Shown here one piece after another: positions 38,974 to 48,842 of a stretch of 64,000 nt of DNA. A program made the position numbers and the translations under genes. The stretch's first letter is position 1; every line of letters starts with the position of its first letter. The DNA is from Euglena gracilis. Its lineage: Eukaryota > Euglenida > Euglenophyceae > Euglenales. Location: NCBI GenBank assembly GCA_039621445.1, contig CP154956.1, positions 1 to 64,000 of the forward strand, given 5' to 3'. The notes beneath the pieces were generated by a model, which saw nothing but the letters and a program-made list of their open reading frames with translations, was not told the DNA's origin and ran no database searches.

Positions 38974-39690
38974 GTATGCACCAGTGCGCTGCCCCAACCC
39001 TCCACACCAGCAGAATTTCTGGCTGGTCTTGAGGTTGCCGCAGCACCTCGGGAACCCCCAGCAGTCCACTCACTTTTGTTTGGAGACATGTTTGTCAACA
39101 GTTGCCCCCGTGGTGGTCTTGCGAAAGGCAAACTGGCGCTGGCAGCTGTCCGGGATTTCCAAAAGGTTTGCGAGCTGCGTGGGGCAACGTTTGACAAACT
39201 GGCGCTGGACTGTCCCCTGGGATTTCCAACTGGCCGTGGCCATGCACCACTCAACCCTTTTCTTGTTGCCATTGTACTAACCCCATCGTTTCGACCACAT
39301 TAACTACACGTACGCAAACTTCCTGAATCCCCATTGGTATCCTTTGTTGCGTGTCAGTTTTGGCTTACTCTGAAATTAAATTTGCTCTTTGGCCGGTAAA
39401 GGTCGTGCCTGACTTTTGATCACGGTGACGAGAAGCAGCAGGCAGCCGCCGCCCAACGCAAAGAAGTTTGTGCTAATGCCAAGGTCCAGGATCGGTCCTG
39501 GTGCCCCTCCACGTTGGTCACGATGGTCAACGCTCTGGCTGCATTGTATAGGGTATCGCCCACCCATGTCGGCTCTTTTGTGCCTTCGGTGCAGCCACAT
39601 CATCCACAGTTTTGTGCTTTTTTCAATGCTGCTTCTCTTCGAGAGAAGAAGCAAAAGACCACAAGCCAGGTTTTCTCAATGTAGCCAGGT
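38974..39690 (+). pseudogene. VNA/PHD family, locus 7 (fragment)
   Basis: Frame pieces in order: SLLFGDMFVNSCPRGGLAKG, KLALAAVRDFQKVCELRGAT, FDKLAL (to a stop near 39301); then, in another frame after about 39415, DHGDEKQQAAAAQRKEVCAN, KVQDRSWCPSTLVTMVNALA, ALYRVSPTHVGSFVPSVQPH, FFNAASLREKKQK and a stop at 39681. A repeat of GCGAAAGGCAAACTGGCGCTGG-like sequence (39121 and 39194) shows an internal duplication. The second part is more than 90 percent similar by eye to locus 1, but in the opposite orientation. No PHD segment is present. Confidence 0.6.
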
Positions 39691-39981
39691 GGGGGGACCA
39701 TGTTTTTGGAGAGCACTTCCATCTAAACATTGGTGTGCGTTTTTTTTTTTGTGAAGAACATGCAAAAAAAATTCAAAGAATTGATGTGTTTTGGACGTTT
39801 CCTTTGGTTCATGTGCTTCAATTTTACGAACATCCAAAACCTTCCCGGAGTTGAAGTCTGGGAGTTCCCCCCACGTGCTGTTCCCATTGCACTGTAAAGG
39901 TTCTCGAGGAATGGAATCCCACAGGAGTGGGTCCATGGGGGGCGGCCATATCATGGCTTCATAGTTTGTTTATTTCTGCAG

Positions 39982-40065
39982 GCCCAGCCGTTGCTGCAGT
40001 TTGGCATTTTGGGTGGAGTTTCTTTGGCTGCATTCTTTGCCCTGTTCCATTCTTTGCGGGGTTTG
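39982..40065 (+). CDS. Possible exon encoding one transmembrane segment
   Basis: Follows TTTGTTTATTTCTGCAG, a good acceptor. In phase 0 it reads AQPLLQFGILGGVSLAAFFA then LFHSLRG, a typical single membrane helix, before a possible donor GGG|GTTTGA. The frame otherwise continues to 40191. A candidate following exon after GAATGCAG (40620) would end within about 20-24 residues in two of three phases. Identity is unknown; small organelle membrane subunits look like this. Confidence 0.25.
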
Positions 40066-40764
40066 AGGGGCGCGGTGCCATTGGATTTGCTGAAGCCCAT
40101 TGATACTCAACCACTTTTGACTGACAGAATCGCAATCGCCGCCTCAACGGTTTGCCGATGCACTTCATCACAGCTTTGCAGAGAAGAATAGGAGCATCTC
40201 TGCCAAAGCATTTTTTTTCATTTGAACTGTGAGGTCCACAATGGACGGGAAGTGTTTTTTTTTCTCTCTTAAGGACCACCCCTTGAGGACACCCCTTGGG
40301 CCTCAGGGACGGCCACTTTGATCCCCGGCCAATCCGGGGATTGAACAGGGTCAAAGATCAAAAAGATGTTTTGGGCGGATGGATGGGCGACGGTCCAAGG
40401 ATGCCAGAAATCATTTTTTCCCCCAGAAGCCAAAATATGACCATTTTTTCGTCCATTTCCCCTCTAAATTTTTCATTGAATGTGCTGGACAGGAAGTATT
40501 TCTTATTCCCATTCAGGATTGGGGTTAGGGATAGGGCCAGCCTTGGGAATGAGGTGGGGGTGGTGGGCGGGCAGGGGTCCCGGGTTCGTGTCCTGTGTCC
40601 CCCAAATATTTGAATGCAGCATACGCCCCACCCATTGTTGCATTGCCGTTGGAGGGGCATTTCTGACATTATTTCTTTATAATGCTTTATAAGTGCACAG
40701 GATTGCGGTTTTTTTTTGGAGGAATGCTTGCTTCATTTTCAGATGTATTCAGATGCATTTGGAT

Positions 40765-40975
40765 CATGATCAGGGGGGGGGAATATGCGGGCGCATATTT
40801 TTCGCATAATCTTCATATTTAACGCATGGTGCATCCTTTTGCCAAAAAGCGCATCCTTCGCACATTTTGCGCATATTTGGTGCATATTCTGAGGGTTATC
40901 CGGATTTTCCCGCAGCATTTTTTCCCGTTCCCGCATATTTTCCGCATATTTTCCGCATATTTTCCACATCTTGTT
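40765..40975. repeat. Degenerate CGCATATTTTC repeat
   Basis: Units CGCATATTTTCCGCATATTTT and GCGCATATTTGGTGCATATT; inverted relative of 27630-27870. Confidence 0.7.
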
Positions 40976-41131
40976 GGGCTGTTTTGGACTTCTTCTGACC
41001 ACTTTAGGCCGTCATTCTGGGCCACCTGGGTCATTTTGGGAGTTTTTGGTGATTTTTGGCCATTGTTGGCCATTTGTTTGGCAAATCAGCTGTTTTTGGG
41101 GCATGTGGTCCATTTCCAATCACAATAGTCC

Positions 41132-41348
41132 TACCCCCCCCCCCCTAGTCGTATGACCACCCCTCATTTATGACCACCCCCCGGTCACAGGTTGCAGGTC
41201 ATGGGGGTGTTATGACCACCCCCCCCCCGGTCACAGGTTGCAGGTTGCGAAAAATTTAACACCACCTTACCTACGACCGCCCCCTCGTTTTGACCACCCC
41301 CCGGTCACAGGTTGCAGGAACCCGGTCATACAACTAGGGGGGGGGGTA
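41132..41348. mobile_element. TA-bounded foldback element, word TAGTCGTATGACC
   Basis: TACCCCCCCCCCCCTAGTCG at the left and CAACTAGGGGGGGGGGTA at the right, with three CCGGTCACAGGTTGCAGG copies inside. It is the sister of 37017-37229. Confidence 0.8.
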
Positions 41349-41714
41349 ATTTGCTGAAAATGTCCGAAAATGCCCAGAAAAAAATAGGTCAAACTGGTCT
41401 AAAATGGCTCAAAATGGCAGAAAATGATCTGAAAACAACTGATTGCGGCTAGTTATACGCTGAAACGGCCCAAAATGGCTTGGAAGGACTTGCCAAATTG
41501 GGTCACTTGAACATCTCCAAATGTGGCTCCAGAAAAATCAGGAACAAACATGGTTCCAGAAAAATCGCGTATTTTTCCGCATGTTTAGTGCACATTCCCG
41601 CATATTTTGGCGCTAGCACACCCCCCCCCCGTATTTGAATAGTGCTGAGCTCTTGAAGCGCGCACCCACCCCTTCATTGAAAATTTTTTTGTTTTTGGTT
41701 TTACGACTTTTTTC
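41349..41714. other. No gene recognised
   Basis: AAAATGGC/AAAATGTC-type degenerate short repeats; no exon seen. Confidence 0.4.
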
Positions 41715-42800
41715 GAAAATGAGCCACAGTCCATTGGTTTCGGGCCCAAAACGGGGGGCTGGCGGGTCGAAAAACACTCATTTTCGGCTGAAAAACAGTT
41801 TTTCCAGGTCAGGGAGGCTAATAAACATCGTTTTGGGCCAAAAATTTTTTTCGATTTTTTCGACTTTTTTGACCCGGTTTTGACCCAAAGTCAATGGGTT
41901 GGCGGCCCAAAACGGGGCGCTGGCGAGTCGAAAAACGCTCGTTTTCGGCTCAAGAACAGTTTTTCCGGGTCCGGGAGGCCCAAAAAACATCGTTTCGGCA
42001 AATTTTTTTTCGATTTTTTTCGACTTTTTTGACCCGGTTTTGACCCAAAGTCACGCCGGCGGGTCGAAAAACGCTCATTTTTGGCTCAAAAACAATTTTT
42101 CCGGGTCCGGGAGGCCAAAAAACATCGTTTCGGACAAAATTTTTTTGATTTTTTTCGACTTTTTTGACCCGGTTTTGACCCAAAGGTTGGCGGCCCAAAA
42201 TGGGGCGCCAGCGGGTCAAAAAAAAAAAACGCTCATTTTCGGCTCAAAACAGTTTTTCCGGGTCCGAGAAGCCAAAAAAACATCGTTTTGGGCAAAAAAT
42301 TTTTCGACCTTTTTTGGTTTTTTTCGACTTTTTTTGGCCGAAAACTGCTAAGCCGGAGAGTGGAAAAAGTGTACAAAATGTCCCAAATTGGCCGAAAAAT
42401 GGCCGTATCTTGGGCTGGCGAGTTGCGGGGAAATTTTTGAGGGGAAAATTTTTTGGCGCCAAAATTTTTTTCGTCCTCTCTCAAAGCCGAACCCCTCTTA
42501 TTTGACCAGGTTTTGAATAGTGCTGAGCTCTCAATGGGACTTGCACACAATGGACGACCGAAAAGACTGTCATTGCAAATTTCGCATAATTTATCGTTTC
42601 GGGCAATTTTTTTTCGATTTTTTCCCGACTTCCCGACCCAGAACTGACCCAAAATACATGGTTTTCGGGGCAAAAACGGGGCGCTGGGGGTTGAAAACCG
42701 CTCATTTCTGCTCGAAAACAGGTTTTCTGGGTCCGGGAGGCCAAAAAACATCGTTTCGGACAAAAAAAATTTGCGATTTTTTCGACATCGTTGACCTGAA
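41715..42800. repeat. Tandem repeat of about 140-175 bp (GGGTCGAAAAACGCTCATTTT unit)
   Basis: Five diverged units share GCGGGTCGAAAAACGCTC, GTTTTTCCGGGTCCGGGAGG, AAACATCGTTT(C/T)GG and TTTTTTCGACTTTTTTGACC. Starts lie near 41760, 41925, 42058, 42212 and 42690, with other sequence at 42350-42590. The open frames (Phe/Lys/Asn-rich) reflect the repeat. Confidence 0.75.
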
Positions 42801-43059
42801 AATGGCCGAAAACGGCTAAGTCAAATCAGGCCAAAACTGTACAAAATGACCAAAATCGGCCGAAAAATGGCCGTAACTCGGGCTAGGCGGGGAGTTGCGG
42901 GGAAATCAAAAAACCCTTAGATAGGACATTTTATTGGCTTCAATTTAGGTCTCCGGACATTTCCTTTGACTCCCCACCAATTTTGAGAAATTTCAGAAAA
43001 AATAATTTTTGGCCCCCCAAAAAGCCAAAAAAGAACGGTTTCCCCGCACCCAGACCCTC

Positions 43060-44640
43060 AATTAAGGGGCCAGACGCTCAATTAAGGGGGGTCGCTGAGC
43101 TCTTATCCTTTTATGGGTAAGAACGAAGCTTACCCCTGGCGAACCCCCCCCCCCCCGACCCCCCCTCCCCCCCACCCCCCGGGTCGGGGCCACCTCAGGA
43201 ACCGGCGGATTATCACCATGATCCCGGCCCGGTTTCCGGAATTTTTTGTCAGTCGCAAGCGACTGGATTTCTAGTTTCCGAATCACCTGGGTTTGACCCC
43301 CAACTCCCCGCCAGGCCCGAGTTATTCACGCGCGAAGGGGTCTAAACTGGGTAGGATCGGCCTGCCCCCCCCCCCCCCTGGATAAGCCCCCCCCCCTCAA
43401 TTGGACTCTGCCATTTCGGCCAAAAAAACGTCCATTTTCAAAATATCTCCAAATGAAGCCAAATCAAAGGAAATGACCTAATTTGAAGCCCTTGGAACGC
43501 CCCATCGATCGGTATTTTGGTTTCCCCGCAACTCCTCACCTAGTCCAAGATATGGCCTTTTTTGGCCAATATGGCCGTTTTGTACACTTTTCCCACTGTC
43601 CGACTTGGCCGTTTTCGGGGGGTGGGGGGGTCAAAAAATCAATGTTTTCAAAATTTCTCGAAAGTGATGCAAAACCTAATTTGAAGCCCTTGGAATGCCC
43701 CATGTACGGGTGTTTTGTAAGTCGCAAGCCTGCCGCGCTGTTTCAGGCCGTAAATCGGCCATATTTCGGGCTAGGCGGGGAGTTGCGGGGAAATCAATAT
43801 ACCTTTAGATAGGGCATTGTAAGGGCTTCAATTTAGGTCTCCGGACATTTCCTTTGATTTTGCTTCATTTCCGAGATATTTCGGAAACATCGATTTTTTG
43901 ACCCCGAAAACAGCCCAATATGACCCCAGAATTGGGCCAGAATTGGCCGAAAAATGGCCGTAACTCAGGCTACACGAAGAGTTGGGGGAAAAAGTCAACC
44001 ATGGTTGGATAGGGCATTCCAAGGACTTCATTTTTGCTCTCTCGGACATTTTCTTTGATTTTGCTGCATTGTCAAGATATTTTGGGGAAATCGATTTTTT
44101 GACCAAAAAAATGGCCCAAGAAAACACCCCAAATGCCCATTTTGGGCCACAAAAGCGCGTCGGAACACGGGCCAGGCGTGTCGGCGAACGCGGGATGATA
44201 GAGAGCCTCCGGGGGTGCATTTCCTCAGACCGACATTTCCGGAAATAATGTATGTTTTCTCAAGATATTTTCGAAAAATCGATCTCTTGACCAATTTCTG
44301 GACCCTGGCGAAAAAAATGGCACAGTCGGAAGGGGGCGGGCGGGCCAATCCTACCCAGTTTGGACCCCTTCGTGCGTGAATAGCTTGGGCCTGGCGGGGA
44401 GTTACGGGTCAAACGGAGGTGATTTGGAAACGAAAAATCCAGTCGCTCGCGACTGGAAAAAAATTCTGGGAACCGGGCCGGGGTCATGGTGATAATCCGC
44501 GGTTTTCACGGTCTACCTAGAGGGGAGGGGAGGGTGGGGGGGTCAAACCCCCCCTTCTCCCCGGTGGTGAGCTTCGTTCTTACCCATAAAGGGATATGAC
44601 CTCAGCGACCCCCCCTTATTTGAGCATTTGGGGGGTCCTT
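43060..44640. mobile_element. 1.6-kb foldback element with 300-bp inverted repeats
   Basis: Left arm about 43073-43365 and right arm about 44335-44635 are inverted: GGGGGGTCGCTGAG, ATGGGTAAGAACGAAGCTTACC, GATTATCACCATGATCCCGG, TCGCAAGCGACTGGA and CCCAGTTTGGACCCCTTCG (or complements). Between them are four or five units of about 170-230 bp sharing GGGGAGTTGCGGGGAAATCA and CATTTCCTTTGATTTTGC. No matching target duplication was found and there is no coding content. Confidence 0.7.
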
Positions 44641-45423
44641 TGGCCTGCGGGTGTGCTAAAAAAGGGGGGGGAGTGGTATCCCCCCCCATCATGTTTTGTG
44701 AATTACATCTGCAGTAATTTGCAAAAGCAGGCCAATATGTTGGATGTTTTAATGGTTTCTTCACATGTAAGGGACCACCATTGTTTTGTGAGGTTGACCT
44801 AGCCCATTATTTTGAGGCCGAATTTTTCCCAATACCCTTTATTCTTGGAACAAAATGACTATTTCTCGACATGACAGTTATGAAACATTTTGACACATTT
44901 TCATTGATTGACAGGGTTTTGGGAACAAAATATTTTATTTGAAACTTTTCTTACACAGTTGTGAAACAACTTGATGAAACAACTTGATTGCATTAAATAC
45001 CATTTCACCCTCTCAAATCCCTCATCAACATTTTTCAAAAATTTTGAAAAATTTTATTTTTGCTGAGAACATTTTCAAATTTTTGAATATTTTTTGACAT
45101 AATTTCAAAAACTGTGTTCAACAAATCCAAAGCCTATTCTCCGGAATTTCATTTAAAATGCCAATTCCACGTGCTAGCTGTTAACCTTTTTAAACCCCTT
45201 TTGAGCCATTTTTTTTTTGCATTTGCATGCATTTCGCATTCGCATTGCATTTGCACGCAAAACAAAAAAATTGGTTTCTTTGTTCTTTTTTTTGAACAAA
45301 GATTTTCAAAATATTTTTTTTCTCCACTCCCCTCCCCTTGTGGTTCTCTGGAAGGAATTTTTATTGTCTGCACACGAGGAATGCTATTTCATCTTTTTTC
45401 TCCCATCTTTTTCTTTTCTTCAG
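44641..45423. other. AT-rich sequence upstream of the exon at 45424
   Basis: TTGAAACA/ATTTTGA-like AT-rich sequence, then GCATTTGCATGCATTTCGCA repeats at 45219-45258 and a strong pyrimidine tract into TTCTTCAG. Any first exon of the following gene would lie here or further upstream; none was identified. Confidence 0.4.
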
Positions 45424-45562
45424 GGGGAAAATGTTCAGGAACGTGGGACCTGGTGGAAGAGCAAAGCTTTGGGAGCTATGCTCGCCTGTGTTTTGGTGGG
45501 GACAATGCTGTTTGCCCCGATGTCTGCCGACGCCGCAAACAAGGCTTTTCTCAAAAGAGGGG
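45424..45562 (+). CDS. Exon 1 (of those found): thylakoid-targeting segment of a DUF1517/FLAP1-like protein
   Basis: After TTTTTCTTTTCTTCAG the phase-0 frame reads GENVQERGTWWKSKALGAML, ACVLVGTMLFAPMSADAA, NKAFLKRG. A twin-basic-free charged start, a hydrophobic core and a small-residue A-x-A-type end (ADAA) are what lumen-directing or membrane-inserting signals of thylakoid proteins look like. Using donor G|GTGGGG at 45562 leaves phase 1, which fits the exon at 48710; the alternative donor ATG|GTAGTA at 45572 does not. An upstream exon with the plastid transit peptide is missing from view. Confidence 0.45.
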
Positions 45563-46119
45563 GTGGGGGATGGTAGTAGGCAACCCCTGACCTGCAGCTC
45601 CCGACCAGGGGGTTTTCGGTATAGGGGTGGTCAGTGGGCAAGGTTGTGTGTATATTGCAATAATATGCGCCCACACTGCCCTGGGTGGGGGTTGGGAGCT
45701 GAGCGGGGTTAGCCCGGAAAAAAATTGATGTTCTTTTTTGCATTTCCGGAATCGTTGGCAAATTCGATTTTATTGGGGGGCATTTGTGGGGTCAAAACAG
45801 CAGGGGGGGACTGCAAAAAAAGAAATCCAAAAGAGGCTTTTTGACTGTTATTTGGGAGGGTGCCTGGGGGGGTCAGGTTTTTGGGATGGGTAGTGCAAGA
45901 GCACACCCCCCCCCCCCGCGCCGAAGTTGCTGGGGCCTGAAAATGACCATTTTCAAAAGAAAATTGGCCAGGTCGGCCTAAACTGGGGTCCAGAACCGAC
46001 CCCTGCCCTTGGGGGTGTGCCTGCTGCGGGCAGGCACCCCACCGCACAATGCACCCCCCTCCAGGATTGGAAGCCTGGCAGCATCAGTGAAAATATTTCT
46101 GTTGTTTATTTTTTGGGAC

Positions 46120-46330
46120 CGTTAAAGGCCGGCGAGAAGCAGGCAGCACAGATAGATTGTGAAGAAATGCCTTTGCACCAAACACAGCTGGAAGAGTGGG
46201 TGGCTCATCTTTTAGCAGTGCTCGCTCTTTCTCTTCCTCCTCACGGGGCTCTATTGGGTCTGGGTTCAGGGCACCATCTGTCACCACAGGTTTGTGAGGC
46301 TGGTTCCTGTTGCATCAAGTTTCTCCATTG
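46120..46330 (+). pseudogene. VNA/PHD family, locus 8 (diverged fragment)
   Basis: A plus-strand frame reads AGEKQAAQIDCEEMPLHQTQ, LEEWVAHLLAVLALSLPPHG, ALLGLGSGHHLSPQ. This lines up with DEKQQAAAAQRKEVCANAK, VQDRSW...MVNALAALYRVSPTHVG, SFVPSVQPHHPQ of locus 7: the same segment order, with EKQAA, L-x-LA-x-L, S-x-P(P/T)H and HH..PQ in register. It lies in the 3.1-kb gap between two exons of the DUF1517-like gene, hence possibly inside its intron. The frame continues to 46436 with a Cys-rich tail that does not match a PHD finger. Confidence 0.4.
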
Positions 46331-46570
46331 TCCGCAATCCAAAGTTGCATGCAATTCATTGAGAAAACCTCCCTGTTCACATGACTGTTTTGGCAAGCCC
46401 TCTCATTTTGCATTTAAACGTTGCAAAGGTAGTTAGTTGGCCCTGTTAAGGTATGGCCTGCAATGAATGTTTTGTTGTCTTTTTTGCTGCAAAAGAAACT
46501 TTTTTTTATTTCTTTTAATAGAAAGAAGCAGTTGCAGACCGACCTTCATGGTTCGCTGTAACCAGGCACC

Positions 46571-46712
46571 TATGCCGACCGCAGCCGACCGCAGCCGACC
46601 GCAGCCGACCGCAGCCGACCGCGGCCGACCGCGGGTTTCAGGACTGTCATAGGTGGGGTGCCGACCGCAGCCGACCGCAGCGGACCGCAGCCGACCGCAG
46701 CCGACGCGCAAC
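46571..46712. repeat. 10-bp CCGACCGCAG tandem repeat
   Basis: GCCGACCGCA repeated about six times, interrupted by GGTTTCAGGACTGTCATAGGTG, then four more times. A second array with the same downstream TCTGTCATAGGTG is at 47674-47735. Confidence 0.9.
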
Positions 46713-46789
46713 TTTTTTCTAATTGATGTCAATTTTTCAGTGAGAATGAGGAATTAGGCTCATTTTTATCCCAGATGTCGAGAGTTTTC

Positions 46790-47600
46790 TGGCTCATCTG
46801 GCTCATGTTGCCACTTTTGGCCACTTTTGGCCATTTTTGGCCATTTTTGGTCGCTTTTGTCCCTTTTTTTGCCCATTTGCCACCATAATTCACCCATTTT
46901 GACCTATTTTGACCATTTTTGGCCACTTTTTGCCCACTTGTTGTAATTTTGGGCCATTTTGTCCTGCTCTTGGGCCATTTTGGCCATTTTTGACCATTTA
47001 AAGCCACTTTCGACCTTTTCTTTTGTTATTTTTGCCCATTTTTTGGTCTCTTTTTAGTCCAATTTGACCATTTTGAGCATTTTGCGCCAGTTTGTTGTTG
47101 CCAAAGGTGAACAAAAGCTGCTAAAGTGACCCAAATCGGCCAAAAGCAGGTCATTTTGGGCCATTTTGGGGCATTATTTTTGTTATTTTTGCATGCTTTT
47201 GGAACTTCTGGCCATTTAACCATGTTTTGCCATTTTTAGGCCATTTTTAGGTCACGTTTGACTGCTCTTGATGTCAAAAGTAATAAAAAGACGTTTAAAG
47301 TGGCCTGAAAGTGGCCAGAAGTGGGTAAAAATGGCCAAAAGCAGAGAAAAGTGGTCAAAAGTGGGTTAAAGAGGCCAAAAGTGGTCAAAAGAGGTCAAAG
47401 CAAAGCAAAAGCTGGCCAAAAGCAGCCAAATCCCAGCAAAAAGTGGGCAAAAGCAACAAAAGTGACCGAAAGAAAGAAAAAGGCAGGAAATAATGGGCAA
47501 AGGCAGCAAAAATCGACCAAAAGTCGACAACAGTGGCCAAAAGCAGTCCAAAAGCATCAAAAACTGGCCAAAAGCAGCGAAAAGTGGCCAAAAGTCGGCA
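46790..47600. repeat. TTTTGGCCACTTTT array facing an AAAGTGGCCAAAAG array
   Basis: 46790-47265 is built of TTTTTGGCCATTTTTGGCC-like units; 47290-47600 is built of the complement (AAAGTGGCCAAAAGCAG). The two halves form a giant degenerate foldback, and the CCGACCGCAG arrays sit just outside each end. Confidence 0.75.
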
Positions 47601-47673
47601 ACAGTGGATTGTGTGATTGTGATATATGCTCATTTTTTGTTGGCCTGCCCCCCACCTACAGCCAACTACTTTG

Positions 47674-47735
47674 CCGACCGCAGCCGACCGCAGCCGACCG
47701 CAGCCGACCGCGGCCGACCGCAGCCGACCGCGGGC
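47674..47735. repeat. 10-bp CCGACCGCAG tandem repeat, second array
   Basis: Six units with one CCGACCGCGG variant; see 46571-46712. Confidence 0.9.
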
Positions 47736-47768
47736 TAAAATTTGGAATCTGTCATAGGTGCTTGGCTG

Positions 47769-48174
47769 TAACCCCCCCCCCTCTTATAAACCCCCCACCT
47801 ATAACCCCCCCCCCACCTATAACCCCCCACCTATAAACCCCCCCCCTCGGGCCGACCAACCAAACCGGGACCTATAAACCCCCCCCTCGGGGAAGAAAAA
47901 TGAAAGCCGCCGGGGACGATTTTTTCGGCCGCAAACCACCCAAAACTGATTTTTTGGCAATTTTTTGAGACCGACCATCATCAAAAATGCCATTTTTGAC
48001 CAAAATTGTCAAAAATAGCCAATTTTGGGGGTTTTCGGGGTCATTTTTGGGGGTCGGATTTTTCACCAACGATTCCGGGACCTATAAACCCCCCCAACCT
48101 ATAAACCCCCCCCTTCGGCTGACCAACCAAACCGGATCCTATAAACCCCGGGGGGTTTATAAGTGGGGGGGGTT
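47769..48174. mobile_element. Foldback element, word CTATAAACC
   Basis: TAACCCCCCCCCCTCTTATAAACC then seven more (C)CTATAA(A)CCCCCC words at the left, GGTTTATAAGTGGGGGGGG at the right. Two CTCGG(G/C)..GACCAACCAAACCGG blocks (47847, 48114) delimit a G/C/T-rich middle. Confidence 0.65.
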
Positions 48175-48709
48175 CAGGCGGTGGCTCTGCAGTCCAACTC
48201 ACCCCCTGTTTTGCCTGCATTTCATGAGCAGAGGTTGTGTTGGGAGAACGAATTGAGTAAGGAGGTGCTAAGGCTGATTTTCGCCAGGCCAACCCCACCT
48301 GGGGAGGTGCCCCCTTGGGCAGGCAATCCGAGGCACCAAGAGCCGACCCCCTGGAGGTGTGCACAGGCCCTAAGTGCTTGGGCACTCGGCCAAGGCACGT
48401 GCCAGAAGCCCAGAAAAGTCATTTTTGGGCATTTTTTTTTTACCCAGGACCAGGCAGGCACCAACCCCCCCCCCCCCAGGTTGTGCCTGCCCACCACAGA
48501 CACAACAGGGCACTCGCAGCCTGTTCCACATGCACGTGCCCAGGCAGCTTGTTGGCTTTTTTTGAGGCTGTTGGAGTCAACCTGCCCCCCTCCCAGAGTG
48601 GATTGTGGGGTGAATGTTGCCATCGCCAAAGTACAAGATGCTTTTTTCTTTCTTCCCCCAGCTGTCAATTTTAAGTTGCATTTTCCCTTGTGCACGCTTT
48701 CTCACTCAG
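48175..48709. other. Intron-like sequence before the exon at 48710
   Basis: Open on the plus strand for 243 codons in one frame together with the following exon, but the protein is composition-like (Pro/Gln/Ala/His) and contains no motif. I read it as intron ending at TTTCTCACTCAG. Confidence 0.4.
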
Positions 48710-48842
48710 GACCTTCGGTCATTGTGGCCCCATCTTTCTTCCCTATGACATATGGCTTTGGCGGATATTATGGAGGAGGCTTTGGACTATTTGGTGGCAT
48801 CCAAGCATTCTCTTGTTTTTATTTTTTTGGAGCGTTCAATGG
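48710..48842 (+). CDS. Exon 2: Gly/Tyr/Phe-rich segment of the DUF1517/FLAP1-like protein
   Basis: After CTTGTGCACGCTTTCTCACTCAG the exon reads (G)PSVIVAPSFFPMTYGFGGY then YGGGFGLFGGIQAFSCFYFF and GAFNG. It enters in phase 1 (agreeing with exon 1 cut at 45562) and leaves in phase 2 at AATGG|GTCTTT. A Pro/Tyr/Gly/Phe-rich patch following the signal and preceding a membrane helix is the arrangement known in cyanobacterial and plastid DUF1517 proteins, whose plant member FLAP1 influences thylakoid acclimation. The assignment rests on architecture recalled from the family, not on a database search. Confidence 0.45.

Noticed and set aside
40570-40600. GGGTTCGTGTCC resembling a tRNA T-arm
   Set aside because: No matching acceptor stem, D-arm or anticodon arm could be laid out around it.
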